Shown here one piece after another: positions 49,801 through 61,730 of a stretch of DNA of 64,000 nucleotides (position 1 is the stretch's first letter; each line of letters starts with the position of its first letter). The notes under the pieces were generated by a model, which saw only the letters and a program-made list of their open reading frames with translations, searched no databases and was not told the DNA's origin. The DNA comes from Byssochlamys sp. IMV 00236 (Eukaryota > Ascomycota > Eurotiomycetes > Eurotiales > Thermoascaceae): NCBI GenBank assembly GCA_001931875.2, contig MSJH02000546.1, positions 186,001 through 250,000 of the forward strand. The letters are read 5' to 3'. The position numbers were made by a program, and so were the translations under genes.

Positions 49801-52134
49801 AGGAGGCCGTATTAAAGAGCAAGGACAATTTCACGCCCTTAATGCGTCAGGTGGCTATGTATCGAGCTTTGAGCTACCTCCTGCTGAATGGGACTATAAA
49901 CCTGAGAAGCGCTCAAAGTCAAAATTGCTATCAAATGCCAGTTCCTCGCCGATTGTAGCGAAAGCGGAACAGAGCATCGAAGCAGAAGCCAACAAGAAAA
50001 CAGGAGATATCGCAGTTTATCTTTACTACATTAAGAGTATAGGAAAGCTCGGGGCTTTAATATTTGCTATCTTCATAAGCGCATTTGTCTTCTGCATTTC
50101 GTTTCCAAGTGAGCAACTTCTATCCTGATTCCACAAGTGCAGTACTCGATATTCTAACTTCTTCTTCTTCATCAGGCATATGGGTAAAATGGTGGGCAAT
50201 TTCAAACATAGAAGAGCCAGGGAAACACCTCGCTTACTACCTTGGAATATATGCTATGCTTGGTGTGTTGGCGCTTGGCTCTCTGGTCATCGCGTGCTGG
50301 TGAGTGAGGAAAGACGCATCTATGCTTCTGGCTAATTATCTCCAACCAGGCAAATTATAATCACAATGGTTCCTAGATCAGGGGAGCATTTCCATTGGAC
50401 TTTGCTGAATACTGTTCTGAGGTGATGTCTTATCTTCTATTTTGTGTTGCGATATGCTAAATTCGAGTAGCGCTCCTACAACATTCTTCTCAACCACAGA
50501 TATCGGCGTGACGCTTAACAGGTTTAGTCAGGACTTGCAGCTTATAGATATGGAGCTGCCTGTCGTTGCTCTAAACACATTTGCAAGTATGCTTTAAACT
50601 TTAGATATGCTTTAATGACTTTATTATCTAACCTAGCTTTTGGACGCAAGCTGACATATGAGTAGCCTTTGTTCTTTGCATTGCACAAATGAGTCTCATT
50701 GGAGTATCGTCACCATACACGGCTATCTCATTTCCCGTAGTACTAGCTGTCCTATACCTCTGTCAGAAAGTCTACTTGCGAACCTCCCGCCAGCTACGTT
50801 TTATGGATCTTGAGTCAAAGGCTCCACTATATTCTCACTTCGCTGAATCTCTTTGCGGACTCCTCACCCTAAGAGCGTTCGGATGGCAACAGGCTATGGA
50901 ACGAAAGAACCACCAACTCCTCGATAGGTCTCAAAGACCATTTTATCTTCTCTTCGCTGTTCAACGCTGGCTGACATTGGTCTTGGATCTCATGGTCGCT
51001 GGCATAGCAACCCTCTTGATTATCCTCGTTGTAGAGCTACGCCCTGATCTTAGTGCTGGCTTCGTTGGTGTTGCACTTTTGAACGTCATAATGTTCAGCC
51101 AAAGCATCAAGCTACTGATAACATACTGGACAAACCTGGAGACACATATTGGAGCCGTTGCTCGTGTGAAGGTTTTCAGCGAAAGCGTCAAGTCAGAGGA
51201 CTTGCCAACAGAGAATGACCCAGTTCCAACATCTTGGCCCTCCAATGGCAGCATTGAATTCAAAGATGTCTCAGCAGCTTATACGTTAGTTCAACGCCCT
51301 TCTACGGTATAAATACGTCTTGGAACTAACCAGCTACCAGACCGGACGAGCTCGTACTCCGCAATATATCTTTTTCTATACAGACGGGTGAGAAGATTGG
51401 GATTTGCGGAAGAACCGGGAGGTAAGCAAAAGGCTGCTCGATAGAAGATTACAAGCTGACGATCTCTTCCAGCGGTAAGAGTTCGCTGGTCCTGTCTCTG
51501 TTCCGCATGATTGAGCTATCTTCCGGCACAATAACCATCGATGGCATTGATATTTCCACCATACCCCGCCAGGAGATCCGTTCTCGCATCATCGGTGTTT
51601 GTCAAGATCCATTTCTAATTAAAGGAACTGTACGACTAAATGCCGACCCTACAGGATTGTGTTCAGAAAATGCCATAATTAATGCCCTGGAAAGCGTACA
51701 GTTGATGTCTGTAATTCAGGAGAAAGGCGACTTGGACACAGATATAGATGAGCTTTTCCTCTCACATGGCCAGAAACAGCTATTCTGCCTAGCACGAGCA
51801 ATGTTGCGTCCGAGCACAATTCTAATCCTTGATGAGGCAACCAGCAAGTAAGGAAAATCAAAAGCGAAACCTGCAACACAGTGCTAACTACTTGCTTACC
51901 AATAGCATCGACAGCAAGACTGAGAACATTATGCAGCGTATCATCCGTGAGAATTTTGCGAATCATACCATCATTACAGTTGCGCATAAATTAGATACTA
52001 TCCTTGACTACGACAAGATAGCTATGCTTGAGGCAGGCCGACTTATTGCGTTCGACGATCCGTATACATTGTTGTCCACAGACTCTGCTTTCAGCAGATT
52101 CTATGCAAACGCTGCTGCCGAGGAGTCAGATTAG
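46803..52134 (+). CDS. ABC-C (MRP-type) full transporter
   Basis: Membrane exporter of the ABCC family with TMD0-TMD1-NBD1-TMD2-NBD2. Sixteen exons give 1,489 residues: 46803-46888, 46929-47109, 47173-47713, 47768-47994, 48049-48328, 48391-48624, 48685-49475, 49529-49691, 49758-50108, 50176-50299, 50350-50421, 50471-50586, 50666-51284, 51341-51421, 51473-51847, 51906-52134. NBD1: Walker [10 protein letters not shown] near 681, LSGGQRQRI near 772, Walker [12 protein letters not shown] with Asp in place of the catalytic Glu, common in ABCC proteins. NBD2: GRTGSGKSS near 1289, LSHGQ instead of LSGGQ near 1385, ILDEATS. The first exon was chosen because [10 protein letters not shown] resembles the start of related proteins; it needs a 40-base intron, and a start at 46891 is the alternative. 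It runs divergently from the NRPS and likely exports the product; from memory the A. fumigatus counterpart is the transporter AbcB. Confidence 0.9.
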
Positions 52135-52657
52135 ATGGATAAGGTGTAAGAGATGCAGCGACCTCACAATTACATACGAGACACTGATTAATGGCCTGGT
52201 TCTTCCAGGGTTAATGCTACGCGGACGGTGTAGTCCCATCAAAGCACGAAAACAAAAAGAGCAGTAAATTGCATGACGAAGGACATGAATAGTTTAACGC
52301 AAATGCCTCTCATTTTATTATATGCTTTCTGGTTGAATTTATGTTTCTATGCCCTGTTATGATTTAAGGTTACTGAAAACAAATTGAAGCTCTGAAGTTC
52401 GGGTGATTGGCGACTATTCTTGCATATATGATTTTGTAAGGTTGATCGAGATGCTTATTTTAGGATTATTCCCCCAGGACCTGATACGAAATCCGATGAG
52501 AAGACACGCCTAAATACTCCTCCCTTCAGTAAGATGAAATTAGCCAAACATCGTCATGTGCCCTCGCCATCATGAAAGTACAGTATAAGGGGATCTCAGA
52601 ACACAGAACAATGAGATTTCGAAGTGCTATAAAGAAGTCAGGGTTCGTAGCAACAGG
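52135..52657. other. Intergenic between ABC-C and nup120 3' ends
   Basis: The 523-base AT-rich spacer lies between converging genes. Nothing beyond 3' UTR sequence was recognised. Confidence 0.5.
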
Positions 52658-55600
52658 CTACGAGAGCACCATGGTGTCTTCATTGTCCTCTTCATCTGCC
52701 TCAACTGCGCCAAACTCCCAGTCGCCTCGCTCGATCCGGCTCACACGATCCAACTCCGCCTGGTATTCCCGACGCAGGTGGTCAAGAGTGACTATGACCC
52801 TCCGGCGTGGCTTATTTGACTCATGGAAGCCATTGAATCCAGCACCACCGCCTATAGACGATCTGCTATCTCTGCGACCACTCAAGTTGAAGCCTCCAGT
52901 AGAACTTGCCCTGTGACTTGCAGACGGTGAACCAATGCTAACATCATCCATGAACACGTCGTCGTCCTTTTGCAGGCTGCGGCGTCTGTTAGGTTCCGCA
53001 CCGGAAAGAGATTCTTCGGTTTCGACAAAGATATAGGCCTCACTCTTCTCAACGCAGGCAAGCAGGTTTATCAGAGCGAGAAGTTCGTGTCTTATCTCTT
53101 TGCTCTCCAGGTCATCTTCCTCGATCATGCGTTTTGTATCGTCGTTGTCATTGTTCTTCTTGAATATCAATTGCTGAGATGGGGCATCTCTTGCTTTCCG
53201 TAGTCGCTGCACGATTTGGTAGCCCACCTCGGCCGCACCACGGAAATCGTTGCGTGAAATCCGATATGCGTGGAGAATCCTCTGATAGTCAGGACTCCTA
53301 TTGCTGGGTTCAAGAGGAGAAATGAAGGAAGTCTGCCTCTTGGACAGTGACACAAGTGTATCATCAACGTAAGATGAGAGGTGGGGAGTGAGGGGAATAG
53401 GTAAGTGGAGAAGCTGCTTAAGACCCGCGGTACCGGGGCCTGACACTGAGAGTATGCTGGTGATCAGGGAGCCGAGCGCGGATTTCTGCAACGCCAAATC
53501 TGTGTAGCGGGAGAGTGCCGAGTAAGCCTGGTCGAATTGACAGGTCTTCAGGGATGCATGGAAAAGTCGTGATAGTAAGTCGGTGCGCAGAGACGCGTAG
53601 TCCGAATCACGTATGGAATTCTTGTTATCGCACTCGAGAGCTTGCAACGCAAGGATCGCAAAGTCAGCGACATAAGAAAATGCCCTAGCATGTTCGAATA
53701 GAGTAAGAATATGCTGGAAATATTTGGGAAGCCCATTATTGAAGTTATCAACGGAGAGAATATCGATAAGGCCAGACGACATCTCGTGGAGATTCCCGAG
53801 GGCCCTTCCGGAAGCTAGAGGGAAAAGAAGTCAGCATTGCAGCACACGAATTCATGCTATGCATATAACTCACAAAGTAGATGTGCGGCCTTCTTGAAGT
53901 AAACGGCTGCCATGTCAGATTCTGACTTTGCGATGCACAGTCGGCCTTTCACATAAGTTGCCCACGCAGTAGTCGGTTGGAACCGCCAGAAATCAGACGC
54001 AAGGTTGATATTCCCGTTGGCGATTAGATCGCATTGTATGAAGACCAGGACATTGGGATAAGCAACTTCACCCTGTCTTGTCACCCATGATATCACATCA
54101 CGAATGCCATAAGTCAACGTGCAAGTCTGCGGTATACCAATTGGCGGGCGAGGCTTTATGTGGACGGCAAAAAGATCCTCGAGAATTGTAGTAACCCTGA
54201 CATTTCTGTTTTTTGTCTCTGGGTTCTTTAGTGAGAAAGTTGAACCTGCCGTCTCAGACTCTTCAAGATGCCGTTCAGTGCGTTTGCGGGTGTGCGAACC
54301 CAACCAAGACATCATCTCGTACTCTCTCAGCATATCAACCAGCGTAGAGAACAGGTCGACCGCATCGAAGGTCGAGCCTTCCTCCTGGTTAATCTCTCCA
54401 TCCAAGAAGACTACAAGGATTAGGAGATCATAAAGAACCTGTTTCGTGTGCAGTATCATCTCTTGAGCACCGTTGACCGTAGCTCTGAGTCCAAATACAG
54501 TACAGAGAAGATCAGAGTCCTTTCCTGGGAAACCTAGCGGTGCCGTACTTATAATGGAGTAAAAGAGCTCGCTTGGGAGGTTGTATATGTTCAAGTGCTC
54601 ATTCATGGCAGCGCAGAGATTGTCAAAGGCCTCGTCAGTGACGCGTTCACCGAGTTCACACCGTTCTTGGAAAGCTGCCATTCGATCTGGAACGGAAAGG
54701 GATGGTTCAACGAATATCTCTGCATGCAAGGCGGCCTGGCAGGCTCTGTCAACTTCAGGGGATAGTCCTTTCCTGAAGCCTGCAGCGACATTGATTAGAT
54801 ACGGTGTCTGCTCGTATAAGTCACCTAACTCCGACTCAACATTCCGGTGCCGCCAACGATCGCCGATTTTGGCGATCTCATCGCGCAACACTGAGCCTGA
54901 GTTATGAAGAACCAGCTCTGTAGCGCTGCATTCGCGTACGAGGATGCAGGCATCCGACAACAATACCCACGGCATATCAGCATATGTATCGTAAGCAAGA
55001 GATAACGGCTCCATTCGCCTTTGGTTGATGTCGTCGGCTATCTGCCAAAACTGCCGCCACTTGGTATCCGTATCAGTTCTGTATCTGGTGAAGTCCATAT
55101 CATCCTCGGAATACTTCCGCAGGGACACTGTCGCTGCGATAGTAGAGCAGAGTCTCTCCTGCAACGGTACGCTTCTCTTGAGTGCAGAAGCCGAAGACAT
55201 GGGTCTTAGGGCTTCTTGGTAGGCTGCTAGAGCTGTCTCTAAAGTCTCAGGCGAGTATCTCCCAGGACTGAAAATATATTCCAACCACTTCTCGGTTGGA
55301 TCAACCGCATCTGAAGATACCATAGCCGGGGGTGGTTCATGACGGCGCAGTTCCATGGCCGATGAGACCCAGTTAGTCGACCAGTCCTGAACCAAACTTT
55401 GGAAGTCGAAGTGCAGACTGTTCAACTGGTACAGACTTTTGTTCCGCCACAAAACCCATAACTCCATGTGCCGGCCCTCCTCCATCGGTCTAATCTGGAA
55501 ATCAGCGACACTCCAGAACATGTTTCCTGATGGGTCCGGATCAGGAACTTTGAGAGTGGCGTCGGGGAAGAGGTCTTCGATGGTTAACGGCGCCGTTAAA

Positions 55601-56717
55601 CCTCCCTTGACAGCCCAGAATTTGAAAATTCCATCCTCATGCGGGGAGTAGGTAGCGATGTAGTATCGATGACCGCCATCCATTGCCCTCTCAGCATTGA
55701 ACACTCGAATAAAGGATGAATCTGCCGGGTTGAGGGTATATGAGGGTGTGTCCTGAGGCTGTACCGGGCGGTTCAACAGATCTTTCGAACCAACCAGCTT
55801 ATTCGACGCCAGGTTCCATACTTTCAACGTGTGGTTTAGGCAAACGGCGAAGACATAAGTCTGGTCAGAGGTTGTTGCAATAGCAGTAGCGGTGGTCTGA
55901 TCGAGGTTACGACCATCGAATCGAATCGTTGGCTGGGCATTCCACTTCACAAGGCCGCGTAGCGACGCACCCCAGGTCTTCTCATCAAACGTAATTGGCG
56001 ACCAGTGGGAGCCTATAATGAAGTTCGAGTCAGTGTCTGCTCGCAGGAAGTGGCTTCAAGGGTAAGAAAAGGTATACCATCGTCTCCAGCTCTCCTTGTC
56101 AAGCGCAGTAGCGCTCCACTGTCCAAGGAGATAAAAAGTTCGTATGGGCTGCTGGCATGGAGTCGATGCGGATATGAAAAAGCCAAGGGCGCTGGTGTGG
56201 ACGTCTTGCACCAATCTGATACATTTTCATCAATTGAAGATGTCCTCCGAAAGAATTCAGGCCGCAGGGTCAAAGTGTGCAATTGTTTTGAGACAGTGAG
56301 CACGAACACATTCACCACCTCGTGATCTTCCGGATCCGCAAGTGCAACTCCTGACGGGATAATCGCCTCCTGGAAATCCAATCGAAGTGTAACGTTGGCT
56401 TCATGATGCTCATGTGCGCTCCTGGTTAAGTCGGCAGATTGGATCTCCAGGACTCTGTTGTCGTCGACCACCCTCCAGACAAAGGCTCGTGGATAAGCCT
56501 TTCGCTGACGGAAGTATATGGATCCTTGGGTCGCTAGATATCGTTTCGCGAATTCCTCCTCATCCTTGGATATCGGTTCTTCCTGCGCATCGAATGGTGC
56601 TATCGAAAACCTAGCTCGACGCTGCGCGCCATCCTGGGTCGGAATCTGGATGTTGACGACGGTGCTGGGGGACACTGGTCGAAGATCGACCTTGGTCTCC
56701 TTGTAAATTTTCGCCAT
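52658..56717 (-). CDS. nup120: Nucleoporin Nup120/Nup160
   Basis: Structural nucleoporin of the Y-shaped (Nup84/Nup107) complex in the nuclear pore scaffold. Three exons on the minus strand, 56717-56078, 56012-53874 and 53814-52658, give 1,311 residues, in the range of filamentous fungal homologues. The N-terminal part (to about residue 480) is rich in beta strands and should be the propeller, with DQTYVFAVCLNHTLKVWNL as a clear blade. The rest is helical. The joins DDG-SHWSPITFDEKTW and HLL-SSGRALGNLHEM restore continuous family sequence. A low-complexity Ser-rich loop (RASSTGGFNLSGRRDSRSS) and an acidic C-terminus are present. The call is by overall pattern; no catalytic motif exists to test. 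Confidence 0.92.
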
Positions 56718-57214
56718 TGCGGATCAAGGACAGCGCAATATCTCCCACGTATTCAAATATATGCGCGTCAAGTCTCCATGGCGGTTAGTTGGCGTCGTGT
56801 GGGATCTCGCTGCGTATGAAGGGCGCGGAAGCTGGAGCTCTCGAGCTGCTCAAAAAACACTTTCTTGGCGTTCTCCAACGCGCACCGCCTTGCCTTTCGG
56901 GATAAACTGCGCTGTTCCCCGCAATGCTTGTCCCCGTCTCTTTCGTGTCTTTGATATTATTAACTAGTCTTGTGTACTAGATTGCGAAGTCCAATGTGGT
57001 TTTATAATTGTCTCTCATTACTTGATAAATTGTGATTGGGACACAACTTACGCAGGAAAGCTTCTTTTATTAGGAGTCACGAAGTCATTGAGGCAGATAA
57101 CTATTCTTCACTCATATAATCCAGACGCCTAGTACTATGCCACAAGACAAACGTACAACTGAAGCAGAGTAATGCATGACACATGATAAAATCATAATGG
57201 GCTTCTCTTCCACC
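56718..57214. promoter_or_regulatory. nup120 promoter and rad51 3' flank
   Basis: Both genes are on the minus strand, so this 497-base spacer holds the nup120 promoter and the rad51 3' end. No special element was recognised. Confidence 0.5.
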
Positions 57215-58505
57215 CTACTCCTTTTCCAGGTCCTTGGGACTCGGATCACCGATACCGTCCTCATTAATTGCGAACAAACAGTCACTTTCTGGTAGACACG
57301 GGCTATCATAGATCTTGCAAATTCGAGTCTCGCCTCTTCCCTTCTTTAGACTCAGCCTGGTGGTGCTTGCATGAGCTATTATATTACCACCAATTGGCTT
57401 CTTGGGATCGGGATTGAACATGGCACTAGGTCCACCGTCCACTTGAGCCACGACCTGATTCGTGATAACGACAGCAATCCCAAATACATCAGCTAGGCGC
57501 TGCAATGTCCTCAAGAACTTTGCAAGGTGCGTCTGCCGACTCGAAAGCTCGCCACGTCCGTTGAAGTCCGTACGGTAGAGGGACGTAGCGGAGTCAACGA
57601 TGAGGAGTGAAAACCGCGTCTCGCACATCATCTGGGATGCCTGGTTGAGCAGCTGCAGTTGATGATCAGAGTTATAGGCTCGGGCATATGCGACATTATC
57701 CAGGACTTCTTCTCCCACAAGACCGTATCGCTGAGCAACTGCTAGCAATCGAACCGGACGGAAGGTACCTTCTGTATCGATATACAGGCATTTGCCCTCT
57801 CCGCCACCCATATCAAATGGAAGCTGACAGGTCACAGCGAGGGTATGGCAGAGCTGACTTTTTCCGGTCCTGAATTCTCCGAAAATTTCGGTGATTGATC
57901 CCGTTTCTATACCTCCCGCCAGAAGAGTATCCAGCTGTTTTGAACCCGTTGTGATTGATATCAGCTCACTTCGCCGAGCATGCATCTCAGTGGCCGTCGT
58001 AAACCCCATGGGCACGAGTTTGGCAGCTTTGTCACCAAGATATTAGTCTCCTATCCTTATTCAGGAGTCTGACAACGTTTTATGACGACTTACCCTCGGC
58101 CAAGACCTTGGTCGCCTTTTGTTCAGAGATGCCCTTGATCTGCTCCAATACTCGTTTGGGACTGTAGAACAGTATTTCGGTCAGAAAATTCTCTTTCTTG
58201 CATACTGGCTGAAATATTTCGCTTTTGGCATAAGATCGCAGGTATCCTTACGTGTATGCTACGTCCTCAACAGTATGGAACCCTCCATCAACAAAGAGCT
58301 TTATATCTCGTGCCGTCAGACCCGCAATGCCCTGTTAAGCTGTCAGAATATCCATTGAACCAGAGCAATATAGTTTGCGTAACGCGTTGCAATTTCTTCC
58401 CCCGGTAGGTCTTCTTACCTCTAGAGCAGACAGAGGCGTAGGCGCTCCAGGGTCAGGAAGGCCATTATCCTCAATTTCGTTCTGCGATTCCATATCGGCA
58501 ACCAT
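57215..58505 (-). CDS. rad51: Rad51/UvsC recombinase
   Basis: RecA-family strand exchange protein that forms nuclear filaments on single-stranded DNA during homologous recombination repair; called UvsC in A. nidulans. Exons 58505-58419, 58331-58252, 58161-58094 and 58026-57215 give 348 residues, the size of the Aspergillus protein. Seen: the helix-hairpin-helix N-terminal domain ([28 protein letters not shown] and [12 protein letters not shown]), the polymerisation motif GFTTATEMH, Walker [10 protein letters not shown] near residue 140, Walker [13 protein letters not shown] near 220, the L2 loop [17 protein letters not shown], and the end PSPKDLEKE. The gene is not split or degenerate. It follows nup120 on the same strand. 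Confidence 0.98.
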
Positions 58506-59001
58506 CTGTCTAGGTAAGAAGGATAAATTTGTCTGAGCGGAAGATCAAGACTGACGCCAAACCACGCGCTCGTATTGTTTCAATGTACGATGTGAAACTC
58601 CAAATATCGAAGAAACAGCTGCTGCAGTTCTCACCGTAAGGACACCGATTCAAAGAAGCAGAATTTTTCGGTCTTTTCGCTGTGGCAAAGACGGGCTTGA
58701 CTTTGTTGATGTGTCGATCGACTGAAGGCGCTTCCCGACGCGTCGCTGCCTGTCGCGAGGTCACGTGTGTGGAATCAGGCTGCTAAGTTGGGAAATCTAG
58801 AACATTCAAGTCACGGTCTCTACTACAGTCCCGAAGAAACATGGTTTGAATGGGTATCAATCCGCCTTACAGTGTCTAAAGATTCCTTATTTATTCAATA
58901 ATAGGAGACTTTAGAGATATACACATCAGATAGTCCAAAGAACAAAACTAGGATACTTCGTCATTTCAATTACCGTACCTTCATTCTCGCCAGACGGACT
59001 T
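58506..59001. promoter_or_regulatory. rad51 promoter and 3' flank of the next gene
   Basis: The 496-base spacer between two minus-strand genes holds the rad51 promoter. CACGTG-like and GACGCGTCG strings near 58735-58765 are seen, but no established factor site is claimed. Confidence 0.45.
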
Positions 59002-60141
59002 TCATCCCCGAGGATCCTGACGTCTTGGATCAGGATTGCTTCTGAATACATCTCCGCTGAGAGGACTGTTTATGTCCTCGTTTTGTAACTTGAGGATGCT
59101 GTTTCGCGGCGTTCCCAGCTGTCCCGTCTCTGCAACGTGCGATCGTCTATGGTTATTCATGGCCTCCAAATCAACCTGGCGACAGTCATTTTCTGGATCC
59201 ACTGTCTGCCAGTGGGAGCTCATTCTCTCGTTGAGCAGACGGGTCACTGCTTCTCCAAATTCCTCAGAGGCATCGTCGTGAAGGCGACTGACTGGTAAAA
59301 AAGTAGTTTAGCAATATACCAATTACTTCGATCATGTTCTGAATAACTCACAGCCCGTCTCTGGTCTTGTACCATAGATGTCGAATGGTATGGTCGCATT
59401 CATGTTGCCACTATCTGATTCGCTGTATCTGTTTAAGTTGATCATAGAACCTGACGTGCGAGGAGTGTGACTTTTATAAGTCTCGGAGTAACTTTTCCGT
59501 CTCGGGTCTAATCTTTCCAGGGCAAAAGTGTTTTGCTCGTTCTCGTCCTCAGGGCCTGTTTTTCTCTTGAGAACGCTTGAGTAGCTTCCACGATATCCTG
59601 GAGTCAATGCATCATTCAGGTGAAGTCCTGGCGGCGCAGTTGGGAGTCTTTGTCGCTCCTTCGAGTTCGCCACGACAGTAGATAGCTGAGCTGCCAGACG
59701 AGAAGGGCTAGGTGATCTGCTGCCTACTGGAGTACCCGACTGATATGGACTGGGTACCGGCGTGTTGTGGTTCGATATCCAGATACCTTCAATCTGAATT
59801 CCACTTTCGAGTGCCCTCGCACCGAAAGGTATATCGTCTCTCCTCGTATCACTGCTATCTCGGTTCTGGTCTAGATCGGTCTTCTGGTAGATGTTTGTTG
59901 CGCCCAGTTTCCTGATCGTCCGCTTATTGTAGGAAAGGATGCACAGCGCATAGACAAGTACGACTAACTAGGCGCACTGTCAGTGGGTATCTCAGGTTAT
60001 ACCTCACGACAGATCTTACTATAAGGCCACCAAGAACCTGGAGACAACCGCAATCAGTAACTTTTCTCTCAGAATGGAAATATGACCCAATCTTACTAGG
60101 CACATTTTCTCCCACAGCTGCCATCCTGTCCAGAATGCCAT
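59002..60141 (-). CDS. Conserved single-pass membrane protein, unknown function
   Basis: Not matched to a named family; I recall similar uncharacterised proteins with this start in other Aspergillus genomes. Exons 60141-60097, 60037-60020, 59967-59352 and 59291-59002 give 322 residues. The N-terminus MAFWTGWQLWEKMCL leads into one membrane helix, VLGGLILVVLVYALCILSYNKR (about residues 16-37), whose first six residues are encoded by an 18-base micro-exon. The remaining 285 residues are polar and probably cytoplasmic, rich in Ser, Pro and Arg (GSRSPSPSR, PRTSGSM, RRKSYSETYK), typical of disordered, phosphorylated tails. There is no signal peptide cleavage site or known domain. The open frames in 60156-60466 could not be joined to it in frame. 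It follows rad51 on the same strand. Confidence 0.8.
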
Positions 60142-61424
60142 TGTCAACCCGGAGCCTATTTTGTAGTCACTTCTGACTCGTTGTCTTCGTCAGATCTCCA
60201 ACTACCCAGCAAGACAGTCAATGCAGGTACAGAATTGTAATGGGTTGAGACGGCTCTCTTGAGTCCGGCCGTGAAGTTAAAACGTTGTCGTCCAGACAAT
60301 AGGATGTTTCTATTGTTGACAAAAAGAGATATTGTATGGCGTTGATACCAGAAAAGAAGAACAGGGGAGCAGGAGAGGTTAACACTGGCAAGCGAAAGCA
60401 AGATGTCACGCGGCTTGAGAAGTCGTGATCTACTTCGAACACCTCGTTAGGAATCATAGACCACAACTCAAGAGTCGCTACTTAGATTTCAAAAGAGTGC
60501 TACCTACCTGATTTGTATGTTCTGCGTCCTTACTGTGTGCGAAATAGAGTGGGAAAGAACGACTCTACATTGACGGTTCCCGACGTCTACTGAAGTTCAC
60601 TTCCATAGTGCGAATTTGCGTACAGCTGCTCTTCACTTCGCGAGTCTGTCAATGTATGTACATACGTCTGTTTCATACTATGCACCTGGTAAGAGAGAAT
60701 GGAATATGACTCCCAGACAAGTGAGGCTCACGGCCCTGGAAATTGACATATACTCGGTAGCCGGCGTTTGCTCATCTGCGGGTATGCGGCTTAAGTCTTT
60801 GTGCTACCATCCAACTCATCTTAGGCACAAAGAGAGTTGAGGGGTCTCCTTAATCCCTGCGCGATCCCAGTGGATAGACTAGAGGTGTCTTTCTGAGATT
60901 TGTCTTCTCTCCGTAGTATGGGCACGTTTCGTGCTGCCTTGGCTGATCCTGCTTTTACGTCTAGTGGCCAAGTTTTATATACCTATTCTCATGGCTTTCT
61001 GCCAGTCGACCAAAAAGGAGAACTCGTAGTCTGTCTGGATCTAACATATCCCTTGGGCTCCTATGACCAGAAACGATTGGGTAGCTGGATGATCTAAGTG
61101 CTGGTGTTCTCTTACGTCCATCTGTCTGAATGGCATCTCCGCGTGACTGCCTTGTTCCATATTTCGTATTTTATCGCTGTCTCGCCCATCCTGCATGCAG
61201 AGTTCAGGGAAATGAGGGATGACCACAGAAAAGCGGGGGAAAGACCTATACTTTTCAGGAATAATACGGACTCTGTTCCTACCGATAGGTCGAAACAGCG
61301 ACAAAGGCTTGTCGTTCCGGGTCCTTGCTGGCACATGGGGCGAACCAGTCAATAAATAAGTTGGTTAACTACCTAGGTAACTACTAACTATGTCAGTTAA
61401 AGTAAAAGGCTGACTAGTTGTGCA

Positions 61425-61496
61425 GAAAATAAAAAAAAAAAGAAACCGAAAAAGATAGACAGCTCTTTAAAAAAATAAAAAGAAATAAAAAAAAGT
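61425..61496 (+). repeat. A-rich tract
   Basis: Roughly 70 bases dominated by A runs broken by single G, C or T. It lies in the long spacer. It might mark a retroposed sequence, but no target duplication is evident. Confidence 0.7.
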
Positions 61497-61654
61497 AGTT
61501 GTGCGACCTAACAGCCAGCTTCCCTGTAACGAGCAGGTGTAATCTGGTGCCGCCATCCCAGAGTGAAGATGTCTCTGCAGAATTGCTTCCCTCAAGGGTC
61601 ATCTTCATTGCTTAACGCGTTGTAGCGATCGTGGATTACTCGCACGAGTACAAC

Positions 61655-61730
61655 AGCGACTCCAGGATTCGAACCAGGCACCTTGCCCGCTGGTAATTAC
61701 CTAAGCAGGGTTGCCAGCTTTACAGTCGCC
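61655..61730 (-). tRNA. tRNA-like sequence, probably degenerate
   Basis: Read on the minus strand, positions 61730-61724 (GGCGACT) pair with 61661-61655 (AGTCGCT) as a seven-pair acceptor stem with one G-U. GGTTCGAATCC gives a canonical T-loop TTCGAAT; its stem has one T-T mismatch. AAGC and GCTT form a four-pair D-stem. The anticodon arm does not fold properly: I can only form a weak stem around residues 36-52 without U33. The 76-base length is right. It could be a tRNA pseudogene or a tRNA whose fold I have misread, so no amino acid is assigned. Confidence 0.35.

Noticed and set aside
54119..54433. 104-codon plus-strand ORF inside nup120
   Set aside because: Shadow of the minus-strand coding frame; no splice or domain support.
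60156..60466. Upstream exons for the membrane protein gene
   Set aside because: These frames could not be joined in frame to MAFWTGWQLW, which itself looks like a proper start.
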